Source: Martensiomyces pterosporus (lineage: Eukaryota > Kickxellomycota > Kickxellomycetes > Kickxellales > Kickxellaceae). From it: 20,358 bases of DNA. Shown here piece after piece: positions 8,062 to 16,209 of this stretch (position 1 is the first letter of the stretch; the number at the start of each line of letters is the position of its first letter). The stretch is taken from contig MU604096.1 of the NCBI GenBank assembly GCA_025201845.1, positions 1 through 20,358 of the forward strand. The letters run 5' to 3'. The notes under the pieces were generated by a model. That model was given only the letters and a program-made list of their open reading frames with translations, searched no databases and was not told the DNA's origin. Made by a program: the position numbers and the translations under genes.

Positions 8062-9072
8062 GGTCTCGGATTGCGATTAAAGTCTATTTAGAACGCCTGC
8101 TGCCGGGCGTTACGCTGTTCAGGAGCAGGATGGAAGGCGATTAGCAAGAAGGGCGCGGGAGAGCTGGAGTCGAATGGGACGAGGCCTGGAGGGAACGTGG
8201 GCAAAGTCGCTGGCTCTGCCTTTATACCTCGCTCTCTCTTCTCCCTGCCCTGTGGGCAAACAGGCTCTTCCGCCACCCCGCCGCCCTCGCACAGCGTGCT
8301 GCTGCTCCCTTAGCCGCCAAAAAAGGTAGCTTGCCTCAACAGAATCAGGAGATTGGCGCGGTAGGTCCTTTTCCAGCAGTGTCAAAGACCCGCAACTCCA
8401 CTTGCTCGCTCAGAGGCCTTAGTCTCCCCCCCCCCAAACGCGCTCAAACAGCGACAGTGCACCGATCCAAAAATGGGATTCTGTGGTACACCAGAAGCAC
8501 CTCGCCCACAGCTGCAGGCGTGGGTGCCTTGCCAGGTCGAAAATCCCCGCGCTGCTTGCGCTCAGCGCCTTGTGCAGACGATCCTGACAGCCTCCTTGAA
8601 GCTGCACTAGAGTGGTGCTGCACCAGTGCGCCGATGCGCCTTGGGTGCTCCTGGCCCATTTTCCGTGGCTGGAACACCGGCAGATATCGCGCTGCGTCTG
8701 CACTGGGATGCAAGCAGCGGTCCTCTACGCCCTTGCACTCCAACGCTGCAGACAGCCTTGGATTTGATGTGTTGGATCGCCGATTACCTTGATCAGCTGT
8801 GGCTGGATTTATTCTCGTCTACAGAGCGAGCTGGCTTTGGCGGCGACATGGCCACGCTGCAAAAAGGCGGCACAACAAAAAGGGGAGCGCGAAAACCTGG
8901 CTGACGGTTTGCATTTCTTTTCCTCCCCTTGCGTTCGCTAAACGCTAGCCCCTGCGCTGTCAGACGCTTTTTACTCAACCTTTGTCCCCTGAATACCGGC
9001 CGTAGCGCAAGTCAAACCCAGCTCGCTCTCCGCCTTTGCATAGGCCTCATTGGCAGTTGTCGTCGCGTGCCC
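8062..9072. promoter_or_regulatory. Divergent intergenic region, phosphate transporter / NELF-B
   Basis: This 1,011-bp spacer is the largest in the window. It holds the transporter's TATA box, a run of ten C at 8426-8435 and, near NELF-B, C/T-rich tracts (8908-8935) likely to be leader sequence. An AACGTG hexamer (CACGTT on the minus strand) lies at 8194-8199. I see no conserved gene. Open frames at 8331-8792 (plus) and around 8419-8743 (minus) overlap each other and read as Ser/Arg/Cys-rich shadow translations. Confidence 0.4.
8221..8226 (-). promoter_or_regulatory. TATA box of the phosphate transporter gene
   Basis: On the minus strand the sequence reads GGTATAAAGGC, about 160 bp upstream of the start codon. 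The context agrees with a core promoter; the distance allows for a 5' leader. Confidence 0.45.
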
Positions 9073-11163
9073 ATGGAGAAGACACACAACGAAAAGCAAT
9101 ACCTTGTTGGTGCTCCTGGCAGGGAGAAAATCAAGCGCATGATGAGCTTAGGGAAGCCGAAGCAGGCCATCCTCGAGTTTGGAGCGGGGAATGGGCTAGA
9201 CATACCCGCAGCTGCGTCTATTTACAGCCTTCTTGACTCGCTTGGCCACACTCGATGGAGCATCCACAATGCCGTGCTGGATTCGGCTATCGCTGCTGCT
9301 AAAGACCAGATACAAGGCAAGCAGTTGCCCAAAGACCAGCACCTAGCTCTCCTGGCCAAAATCAAGCCGTACTTGAGCATACCGCGCCTACAGCACCTGC
9401 CGCTTTTGCTGCTTGCCAAGCAGCCGCAAATGGTGCCAGACGACTTTCGAGACATCATTAGGAGCAATGCCGGCCTGTACAGCGGATGCAGCCTTGACGT
9501 TAAGCGCGAGCTCTGGCGCAAGGACCTGCCTCTGTTTAGACAGCATATGCGGCCGCTCATTGGGGCGTACTGCGAGGACGATGACTTGCTCGAAATGTCC
9601 CGAGAAATCGCCGGGACCAACGCCAAGATGCTCTCAAGAAAGCGCAGAAGCCACAAGGCGCTAACAGACATCTCAGACGCGATCGACGCTGATCTGGAGC
9701 TGTACAGGGCCACGATCGAAATGATCCGCGAGCTGTTCCTCGAAACACAAGACCCATCGCTAGGCACCTTGCGCTTGGACCTTATCATGGTCATGCACGA
9801 GAGCGATGCAACCGAGATCACGGCGAGCGATGTGTGCCATGGCCTGGCATGGTCTCTGGACGCATGCATCACGAAGCGGATCATGGACGACCGGCGCGTG
9901 CTGGAAATGCAAAAGTACTTTGACGGAATCGACACAGAGAATGCTCCGTATGGCGAAATCGCTCTTATCCTCTGCAGCCCCTACTCTCGTCACATCCTCG
10001 CGCAAAACATACTCTCTATTCTCGAAGCCAATGCCCCGAATCATGAAGCCGGCGGGAATTACTCGGAACTGATGTGGCCAAGCATCATGCTGTCAATGGG
10101 CCTTTCAGCACACAGCCTGCTCTCACAAGAGCACCCAACTCTCCCCAAACTGGATCGTCCCGCAATCAAGAAATTCTACAAAGCGATGTACGCGTTCATT
10201 CAGGCAGCGCAGAAGCATGACCGCTCAGCAGGTGTGCATGATGAAAACACCGGCGGTGGCAGCAGCAGCAGCAGCAGCAATATCAAACGGCTGCGCCGTA
10301 GCAGCTCGGGCTCATTTACCAGCACCACCGGCGGCCTAGCCACCAGCGACCCCTCGTTAGCCGTCACCGAAGAAAGCGGCTTCTGCCCAAGCGAGGAGGA
10401 TTACAAGGCGCTGGCAAGTAGCGAGCTTATGCGCCAAGTTCTATACGCGTTTCTCCTCAAGCGCACAGCCAGCTTTGATGTTGGTATGCTGAACTTGTGG
10501 CTGCCAGTGCTTGGCAGGGCTGTACCAGAGTTTCTTGGCGTCCCAAGCGACTCCATCAAGGAGGCCTTGCCGCCAGCTAGTAGGGATGCCAGCACTGACT
10601 CGACGAACCCACCTCCGCTGGATATCCAGATGTCGCACAAGCTGTTTGCATTCGAAGTCGACGCGTTCGTGCAAAGCCTGGTCTCGCATATCAGGAACAC
10701 CAGCGGGCTGACTGCAGCGATCATTAACACCATCAACTACAGCCTCGACCAAGTGAACGCTGAAGTGTGCAAAATGAATGTGCCGCTGCTAAGGTTCCTC
10801 GACAGGGTTGGTCAGGTTCGGCATGCCGGCCATGAGCAGGCTATATCCTTGCTAGCCGACTGCGAGCGCGCGGTGTCCGCCGAATATAGCGGCGGCGGTG
10901 GCAGCGGCAGCACGCCAACATCGTCGCAGATGCCATACTCTGCGCTGTCACAGGGTGCCAGAACCAGGGTGCAAAACAAGGAGAGCACGGTGTACTTTAT
11001 TTACGAGTTTGCTGAGCACGTTGCGGCAAACTACGTTGTTGATCCAGCGCACATTGACAGCCTCAAGCGAGAGTACGCAAAACTGGAGACTGCCTCCCCA
11101 CAACAGGCATTCAAGTATCGCATATGCACCACCAACTGCGTGCACTCGACAAAGTTTCTCTAG
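9073..11163 (+). CDS. Negative elongation factor subunit B (NELF-B/COBRA1)
   Basis: This 696-residue protein matches metazoan NELF-B (580 residues) along most of its length as I recall that sequence. An N-terminal 'PKQAILEFGAGNGLDIPAA' block parallels 'LKAIEQFQTENGVLLPS'. 'HTRWSIHNAVLD' parallels 'TPRLEFHQSVFD'. 'CSLDVKRELWRKDLPLF' (about residue 140) parallels 'CAVEVKRQIWQDNQALF'. The best block, about residues 208-285, runs from 'LELYRATIEMIRELFLET' through 'TLRLDLIMVMHE' to 'WSLDACITKRIMD', close to 'WCLDACIRERFVD'. In animals NELF-B is an all-helical scaffold that joins NELF-C and NELF-E in the complex that holds RNA polymerase II paused near promoters. A Ser-rich insert with an AGC repeat (about 395-430) accounts for extra length. 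The first ATG in frame is used. Single exon, converging on the RBM25-like gene with only 65 bp between stop codons. Confidence 0.88.
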   Translation: MEKTHNEKQYLVGAPGREKIKRMMSLGKPKQAILEFGAGNGLDIPAAASIYSLLDSLGHTRWSIHNAVLDSAIAAAKDQIQGKQLPKDQHLALLAKIKPYLSIPRLQHLPLLLLAKQPQMVPDDFRDIIRSNAGLYSGCSLDVKRELWRKDLPLFRQHMRPLIGAYCEDDDLLEMSREIAGTNAKMLSRKRRSHKALTDISDAIDADLELYRATIEMIRELFLETQDPSLGTLRLDLIMVMHESDATEITASDVCHGLAWSLDACITKRIMDDRRVLEMQKYFDGIDTENAPYGEIALILCSPYSRHILAQNILSILEANAPNHEAGGNYSELMWPSIMLSMGLSAHSLLSQEHPTLPKLDRPAIKKFYKAMYAFIQAAQKHDRSAGVHDENTGGGSSSSSSNIKRLRRSSSGSFTSTTGGLATSDPSLAVTEESGFCPSEEDYKALASSELMRQVLYAFLLKRTASFDVGMLNLWLPVLGRAVPEFLGVPSDSIKEALPPASRDASTDSTNPPPLDIQMSHKLFAFEVDAFVQSLVSHIRNTSGLTAAIINTINYSLDQVNAEVCKMNVPLLRFLDRVGQVRHAGHEQAISLLADCERAVSAEYSGGGGSGSTPTSSQMPYSALSQGARTRVQNKESTVYFIYEFAEHVAANYVVDPAHIDSLKREYAKLETASPQQAFKYRICTTNCVHSTKFL
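10257..10279. repeat. AGC microsatellite in the NELF-B coding region
   Basis: About seven AGC units encode a serine run inside a disordered insert between helical blocks of the NELF-B protein. Confidence 0.8.
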
Positions 11164-11228
11164 GCCCACGCTGTTTCTCTGAAGTAGCCTTTATTTGCTT
11201 GCAATACGACCCGCTTTGAGCAGCACAG

Positions 11229-12959
11229 TTAATCAATATTCCGAGCACGAGCCTCTGACTCGTAAACCACGACACGCCAAATCCGTGCAACAAAGACAGG
11301 CGCCTCCTCTACTAGAATCATCTCCAGCTCGTCTACCAGGCCCTGTGGCGGTTTGCGGTCGCGAATGTGGCCAATAACGAACTCGGTGAGTTCATCAAGA
11401 GATCCATCGTCGGACTCTCCGCCTAGGTACTCAACAAGGCGCTTACGAGTCGCTGGCTCGATTCTATTGCTCATCATGTCCTCATCCACATAGTCCCATT
11501 TCACATGCCACCCAAACAGCTGCTCAGGGTCGGCTGGGATCTCTTCAATCAGCCTTTCAATCAGAGAACGGCGCTCAGGCTTGCTCTGGGTATCTGCTGA
11601 ACAGCCATCGTCTTTGGAGCGTGCTGCCAGTTCTGCGTTGCCGCTAGCCCTTGCTGCTTCTTTTGGCTGCTCTTGGCCTTGCTCTGTAGACCGATCCGAG
11701 CTGGACAGCCTGCCGCTATGGGTGGATACACCCGTGTGCTGGCGATCGTCGCCAGCCTGGTGCTCGCTGTGCTGCTGCTCCTGCTGCTGTTGCTCCTGCT
11801 GCTGTTGCTCCTGCTGCCGGTCTATACGGTCAAGTTCAAGCTCCCTCTCACGGGCCATCTTGCGATGATGCCACCACCGCTCACGGTCCCTGTAATAGCT
11901 GTGGTCGCGCAGCTTTTCCTCTTGTTCGTCGTCCCATTGTGCAAGTTTAATCGACATGCTGTCCCTCTCTCGCTGCCTCTCCTCAACTTTGTCCAGCTCA
12001 CGAATGGCATTTCTCTCCATTCGGATCTCGCGCTCCTCCTCTGCCTTGGTCAAGCGGTATTCACGCTCCACAGCTCCAGATAAATAGCGCCGATGGCGGT
12101 GAGCCTCTGCTTGCTGCGCTTCCCACTTTTCCTCATCCTCCAAAGAAAAGCTCTCCTCCACGCTGTTCTCCTCGTGCTCGCCACCTTTAGCGCCAGTGGC
12201 TGCAGAGCCATCTCTCGGATCGCTTTGGGCTAGGGACTCTGCCTTGGTGCGCAGACTGCCCTCCGTATAGCTATTGTCCGGCGCGTTCCTCTCGTCACTA
12301 GAATCGGCGCTGTCATTCTCGTGTTCGCGGGTATCAGCACTCTCGTTGCTGTCCATGGACTTTGCCAGCTGAGAGATAATTTGCTTGACAGATTCAAGCG
12401 CCTCCCTTTCAGCCTGGCTGTCTGCACCTCCTTCAGAGCTGGGAAGCGAGCTGCGGGATTCAATCAGCCTATGGACACTGTTATCAAGCCTAATGATCAG
12501 CGTCTTGGGCTTGGATGCAGCTGAGCAGGGCAGCGACCACCCGCCTTGCTTCAGCCCGCCTTCGCTCGAAAGAATATGTAGAGCACAGACCGCACTCTTG
12601 ATATCCTTGAACTCGCAGAACCCAAATGCCTGTGGCTTTTCGTTGGCATCGCACACGCGGTTCCAGCTATTAACCTCGCCACACGCGCTAAGAAGCTTTT
12701 CTACCCATTCATCCGGCACGTTGTCGGAAATACCGCCCACAAACGCTGTTATTCTCTGGCCCCCAAGCACGCTGCTCTGTACAGGCTGCAATGCCACAGG
12801 CCTGCTGGCCTCCGGCGGCTGCCTGGCAGGCGGCCCAAACGGGTTTATTATTGGCGCCAGAGGCGGCAATGGTCGCGGCGGCGGCGGCATGTTCGGCGGC
12901 ACTGGCCGCTGCTGCCCTCTAGCTGAGGACCGGATCTGCTGTTGCCGTCTGCTGCTCAT
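11229..12959 (-). CDS. RBM25-type splicing factor (RRM, coiled RE/RD-rich region, PWI domain)
   Basis: This 576-residue nuclear RNA-binding protein resembles RBM25, an U1 snRNP-associated regulator of splice-site choice. In order: a Pro/Arg-rich N-terminus (1-65); an RRM at about 70-160, with RNP2-like TAFVGGI and RNP1 QAFGFCEF; a long charged, helical middle rich in Glu/Arg/Asp (about 185-440), including a Q/E tract; and a C-terminal PWI domain (about 470-576). The PWI starts RRSLIERLIEEIPADPEQLF and ends with 'EEAPVFVARIWRVVVYESEA', parallel to RBM25 'EEAEVFIVKMWRLLIYETEA'. Human RBM25 has 843 residues; the RE/RD region is shorter here. The ATG at MSSRRQQQ is the first in frame, although the open frame extends about 16 codons further upstream. 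It is divergent from the RS-tail gene and convergent with NELF-B. Confidence 0.9.
   Translation of the reverse strand: MSSRRQQQIRSSARGQQRPVPPNMPPPPRPLPPLAPIINPFGPPARQPPEASRPVALQPVQSSVLGGQRITAFVGGISDNVPDEWVEKLLSACGEVNSWNRVCDANEKPQAFGFCEFKDIKSAVCALHILSSEGGLKQGGWSLPCSAASKPKTLIIRLDNSVHRLIESRSSLPSSEGGADSQAEREALESVKQIISQLAKSMDSNESADTREHENDSADSSDERNAPDNSYTEGSLRTKAESLAQSDPRDGSAATGAKGGEHEENSVEESFSLEDEEKWEAQQAEAHRHRRYLSGAVEREYRLTKAEEEREIRMERNAIRELDKVEERQRERDSMSIKLAQWDDEQEEKLRDHSYYRDRERWWHHRKMARERELELDRIDRQQEQQQQEQQQQEQQHSEHQAGDDRQHTGVSTHSGRLSSSDRSTEQGQEQPKEAARASGNAELAARSKDDGCSADTQSKPERRSLIERLIEEIPADPEQLFGWHVKWDYVDEDMMSNRIEPATRKRLVEYLGGESDDGSLDELTEFVIGHIRDRKPPQGLVDELEMILVEEAPVFVARIWRVVVYESEARARNID
11769..11820. 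repeat. Compound CTG/CTC repeat in the RBM25-like gene
   Basis: The imperfect 15-bp unit 'ctcctgctgctgttg' recurs and encodes a glutamine tract interrupted by glutamate (QQQQE units) on the minus strand, within the charged middle region. Confidence 0.8.
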
Positions 12960-13433
12960 GAATGGCGCAGACCCCTCTTCGCTATAGCTATCTATACTGA
13001 CCAGCAAGGCAAGGCAAAACCCAAGAACGAAGCGGAGTCAATAAACTAGAGCGCTGTTTCTCGACAGGGAAATACAACAGAGCTCTGTATTTCCGACGGC
13101 TCATACCTTGTGGCGGCGGGTGGTACGGGCTCATTTCCAGCAAGTGTGTGCAAGGCAGCGTACAATCGCAAGCGGCAGTAGCAAATGCAAAAGGGCGAAT
13201 TCTTCGCAAAGTGGAGCAGAGCTTGTCCACCGCAGAGCGCGAAGGGCGCTATTGGCATTTAGCATAGTCCTGGCCCAAAAGCTGCGGCTCGCGGCTCGCG
13301 GCTCGCACAGCTCTGGTGTCCTCGCTTTCTTTCCCCCATATATCCCAACCAAGCAGGCGCGCTATAAAAGGCGCACAGCTAGGTATAAACACAGCGCTGT
13401 CTGGGTGTTTAGCTGCATGCTCTATTCACTTCA
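12960..13433. promoter_or_regulatory. Divergent intergenic region, RBM25-like / RS-tail gene
   Basis: This spacer of about 470 bp holds both promoters. It contains three tandem copies of the 7-mer 'gcggctc' at 13284-13304 and a strong TATA element at 13363-13369. I see no supported gene; the open frames here are short and mutually overlapping. Confidence 0.5.
13363..13369 (+). promoter_or_regulatory. TATA box of the RS-tail gene
   Basis: TATAAAA in the context GCGCTATAAAAGGCGC, which closely fits the TBP consensus including the GC-rich flanks. It is 71 bp upstream of the ATG at 13434, so the 5' leader would be short, about 40 nt. Confidence 0.65.
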
Positions 13434-14439
13434 ATGTCAGCAAATATGAATGCAGGCACAGGCAGAACGTCGAGACAGATAGACAGTGGCGTCTTTCCGA
13501 TCCCCAACCAAAGATCGGAAAGCTGGCGCACATATTGCGCGTTCCGAAAAGAGAGCGCTGACTCGCAAGCAAACTGCCCTGATATAATAGGCGAAGCAGA
13601 AAGGCTGTTTGGCATTTCACATAGCGCATCCTCATACAGTGAAAATGGTCGCGCCAGTCAAGACAGCACTTGCAGCTACAAGGTCCTGCAGACGCTGCAA
13701 AATAGAGACTGGGCCAGCAGCATGTAAGCTATTGATGGCCAGCACCAACGATCAACTAGCCCCGGCGCATCGCGCCACCAGCGCACTCACAACTACATGT
13801 GCCCAGGCGCTACTGTGTACTCCTAATTGTCCTTCGTTTGTTGGTGTGTTCAATGTAGTGCTCAGAGCATACCAGACAACGTCGATGACGGTGGCTTGGA
13901 CGCGGCGCTCAAAAAGCTAGACCGTGCAATATGTGTTGACTCCATGTGCGTTCTCGCCATTAAACGTAGGGCCGAGCTGTAAGTACAGCAGGGATTCCAC
14001 GGTTGTATTGCTTGTGCATATTTGTGATGAACTCATTGCACTAAATGCCTGGTCGTTGTGGTCTCTACCTTCTGGTATCGATAGACTGATCCGGATGAAC
14101 CAGATCAAAAAGGCAAAGGCTGACATTGGCAGGCTTGTCAGGTTGCGCGATTTCAGTGGACTACCCATCAGCTTGACTAGAACGGTTGATGAGCTGAACA
14201 ACGAGCTTGAGAGAAAGCTGAGGGCATCATCACATCAGCCCCGTAGACACAGATCGCAGTCACCGTTGGAAGCGCGGGGCTCTCGCTCTCGCTCTCGCCC
14301 ACATGGAGAAGAGCACAGAAGCCACAGCAGACGTCGTCACCATGTCTCAGACCATGCCAAGCGTCGCGCGCACAAGCATGACATAAAGCGCGAAACACAC
14401 AAGCACGGGCACAGCGACCATTCTCATTGCCATCGATAG
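13434..14439 (+). CDS. Unrecognised three-exon protein with TPR-like hairpin and RS/His-rich tail
   Basis: Exons inferred: 13434-13723, 13859-13978 and 14085-14439, together 765 nt or 254 residues. Intron 1 starts GTAAGC, has a CTAAT branch-like site at 13822 and ends TGTAG. Intron 2 starts GTAAGT and ends GATAG. All junction phases agree, and each exon is open only in the chosen frame. Exon 2 plus the start of exon 3 encode an amphipathic helix pair (about 110-150: 'LDAALKKLDRAICVDSMCVL', then 'AIKRRAELLIRMNQIKKAKA'), the shape of a single TPR-like unit. The last 65 residues are Arg/Ser/His/Lys-rich, with 'SRSRSRP' and 'HRSHSRRRHH', typical of nuclear RNA-processing proteins. I do not recognise the family and assign no function. 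A strong TATA box lies 71 bp before the start. An alternative intron-1 acceptor, after CAGAG, gives the same frame and three fewer residues. Confidence 0.6.
13724..13858 (+). other. Inferred intron 1 of the RS-tail gene
   Basis: It begins GTAAGC and ends TTCAATGTAG, 135 nt long. It carries an in-frame TAA at its first codon and a pyrimidine/T-rich stretch after a CTAAT branch-like motif. Removing it joins two open exons in phase 2. Confidence 0.6.
13979..14084 (+). other. Inferred intron 2 of the RS-tail gene
   Basis: It begins with the consensus GTAAGT and ends ATCGATAG, 106 nt long. Removing it restores the continuous helix 'RRAELLIRMNQIKKAK' across the junction. Confidence 0.65.
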
Positions 14440-14592
14440 GTCAGCACCAAACGTAACTGTGGTTTCATTTATAAACAACTGTCTGCTATGTTGAACACCA
14501 GGCACTTGCAAATGGGGAGGCTACCTTCAGCATACTCAGAGGCAAAGGTGCGTGTGCTAGGGATGCAGCGAACAATCTGGGCTTGGCCACGC

Positions 14593-15003
14593 TTAGAGCT
14601 TCAGCTTGGACGCAAGCTCCTTGAGCCTTTCGCTGTCAGCCTTTTTGGCTGGCCATCCAATGGTGAGCCCCTCGGCCTCGTTAGGCTTCGGGATGACGTG
14701 GAAGTGAACGTGTGGAACCTCCTGGTGGGCGAGCCTGCCGTTGTTCTGGAGGATGTTGTAGTTCTCCGCACCGAGAGCAGTTGCAATCTTCTTTGCTACA
14801 GGCATGGCGTCAGCCAAAAACTCGTCGGGGAGCTCGTGCATCTTCTCGGCATGATACTTTGGAATAACCAGTGCGTGTCCCTCTGAAATAGGGCCGATGT
14901 CAAGGAAGGCAAAGCTGTTGGTCGTCTCGAGAAGCTTGACCGAGGGTATTTCGCCCCTAACAATCTTGCAAAAGATGCAGTCGGCAGCAAGCTTGGTAGC
15001 CAT
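14593..15003 (-). CDS. HIT-family nucleotide hydrolase (HINT1/Hnt1 type)
   Basis: This 136-residue protein hydrolyses nucleoside phosphoramidates such as AMP-lysine-type adducts in its family. Seen in sequence: an N-terminal CIFCKIVRGEIPS block (C9 and C12 as in zinc-binding members), LDIGPISEGHALVIPKYHAE, 'NILQNNGRLAHQEVPH', and the histidine triad HVHFHVIP (H98, H100, H102), where H100 is the expected nucleophile. The length fits HINT proteins (about 126-158). The start is the ATG at MATKLAADC, placed 8 residues before the first cysteine. The spacing suits a cytosolic/nuclear HINT rather than a mitochondrial form, since no targeting peptide is seen. The gene is convergent with the RS-tail gene about 150 bp away. 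Confidence 0.93.
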   Translation of the reverse strand: MATKLAADCIFCKIVRGEIPSVKLLETTNSFAFLDIGPISEGHALVIPKYHAEKMHELPDEFLADAMPVAKKIATALGAENYNILQNNGRLAHQEVPHVHFHVIPKPNEAEGLTIGWPAKKADSERLKELASKLKL

Positions 15004-15339
15004 CTTGGATGCTTGAACAGTAGGCGCTTGGAACCTCAAAAGCAAGAACGAGAAAAAAAAAAGTAAATAAAACCAGTCCTGAAAGGAGACAAGAAAGATA
15101 GGGAAAGCAACGGGGCTTAGCTTGGAGCAAAAGGCCAGCTCTTGGTGACATGTCAGCTAGGTTTAGGGTAGCAAGATAAATTAACCATGGCCCTCTCCAC
15201 AGCTCTCTCCACAGCCTTCTCCACAGAGCCAGAATCAGCGCCAGCAAACACGTTAAAAGGTAGACGTACAGTTTCTTTTTCATTTGTGCTAGCTATTATA
15301 TAAATAGACAGATGTAGAGATTCCTCGGCATAATCGAGG
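15004..15339. other. Intergenic region between HIT gene and Cue1-like gene
   Basis: This stretch of 336 bp holds the upstream region of the HIT gene and the 3' end of the Cue1-like gene, both on the minus strand. It includes an A-rich tract (15052-15060) and a 12-bp tandem repeat at 15191-15226. A minus-strand ATG frame at 15283 encodes a hydrophobic helix followed by a Trp/Arg repeat; I do not count it as a gene. Confidence 0.4.
15191..15226. repeat. Three tandem 12-bp repeats
   Basis: Three adjacent copies, 'ccctctccacag', 'ctctctccacag' and 'ccttctccacag', differ only in the first four bases. Confidence 0.85.
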
Positions 15340-16209
15340 CTAATGGGAGGACAGCGACGAAGCAGCGACAGCAGCAGCATCCCCAGCAGCATGCGAGGAT
15401 GCGTTCACGGACTCGCTGGCATTGTCTGCTGCCTTTTTGTTTTGCTTTTCGAGGAACTTTTTTCTGGCTTCCATCAGCATAAACTCCTTTCGCTTACGCA
15501 GAACGTCTGCTCTTTTGTCAGCATCAGACTCCCACACCTTTGGTGGTGCTGGTGGAAGCGGCTCCGTGTCCGAGTTTTTCGAAATGCGTAGCCTGTTAAC
15601 AAGTGGCGACTGAGCAGCATTGAGTGAAACTCCTGATGATGCTGCGGCGGCGGCGGCTGCTGCTCCCGTTCCATGGCGTGCACCCGCCACGTTTGCACCC
15701 GCAATCGGTGTTTCTGACCGCTCCGCAGGCTGGTCTGCTCTAGCAGTCTCCAGTGGAACAGGCAGTGTTCCTCCGTTTCGAAGGATGTTGTCGCTGGTGA
15801 TTACCGGAGACCCGGTTCGCGCCAGATCGGCGCGGATAGCAGCCTCTGGTATGTCTGGGAACATTGACTGTATGGTCTGCACATGTTCCAGCCGCACAAC
15901 ATGCAAGCGCCGCTGCTGCCTGTTTGGGTTCGCCCGTGCTTGCTCGTTTCCGCCCTGACCTATTGATTGGATTTGGCGCGCACTTCAACAAAGCACGCAG
16001 AGATAAAAAGAAGAGAGAGGCGCTCGTGTGCTGGCTTCAGTTAGAGCGGTGCAGCAACAAAGGCTCGGCAGCGAGGCACCAAAACCCTCCGCATTGCAAA
16101 CTGGCCTGCCATTTACCGGCGCTTAGGCCTAAAGGCGCTTACCTAGCAGCCAACGAAGAACCAGGAAAATCACGCCCAGGGCAATGAAGAAGGTAATCGA
16201 GTCATTCAT
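15340..16209 (-). CDS. Cue1-like ER membrane adaptor: TM anchor, CUE domain, gp78-like E2-binding helix
   Basis: Exons inferred: 16209-16143 and 15959-15340, total 687 nt or 228 residues. The first exon encodes MNDSITFFIALGVIFLVLRW, one transmembrane anchor. The intron (GTAAGC...AATAG) splits a glycine codon, and the frame then continues into a CUE ubiquitin-binding domain at about 45-83, with the diagnostic MFP motif in TIQSMFPDIPEAAIRADLAR. An Ala-rich linker follows. Residues 165-198 form a basic helix, 'DADKRADVLRKRKEFMLMEA' then 'RKKFLEKQ', resembling the G2BR of the animal ubiquitin ligase gp78/AMFR. That element binds the E2 Ube2g2, the counterpart of yeast Ubc7. The combined TM-CUE-E2-binding plan is that of yeast Cue1, which recruits and activates Ubc7 in ER-associated degradation. 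No RING is present. Confidence 0.82.
15960..16142 (-). other. Inferred intron of the Cue1-like gene
   Basis: 183 nt, starting GTAAGC and ending CAATCAATAG on the minus strand, with a CTAAC branch-like motif about 80 nt before the end. The frame upstream of the acceptor meets a stop within eight codons. The leftover G from exon 1 plus GT from exon 2 rebuilds a glycine codon. Confidence 0.7.

Noticed and set aside
8194..8199. AACGTG as a Pho4-type site (CACGTT) for the phosphate transporter
   Set aside because: A single hexamer in 1 kb is expected often by chance, and it lies close to and downstream of the TATA element on the transporter strand, not in a usual upstream activating position.
8331..8792. 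Plus-strand frame of 153 codons in the transporter/NELF-B spacer
   Set aside because: No recognisable domain, overlapped by comparable minus-strand frames, and it ends before the NELF-B start in a region expected to be promoter.
9222..9935. 237-codon minus-strand frame opposite NELF-B
   Set aside because: Shadow of the conserved NELF-B frame; Ser/Arg-rich and featureless.
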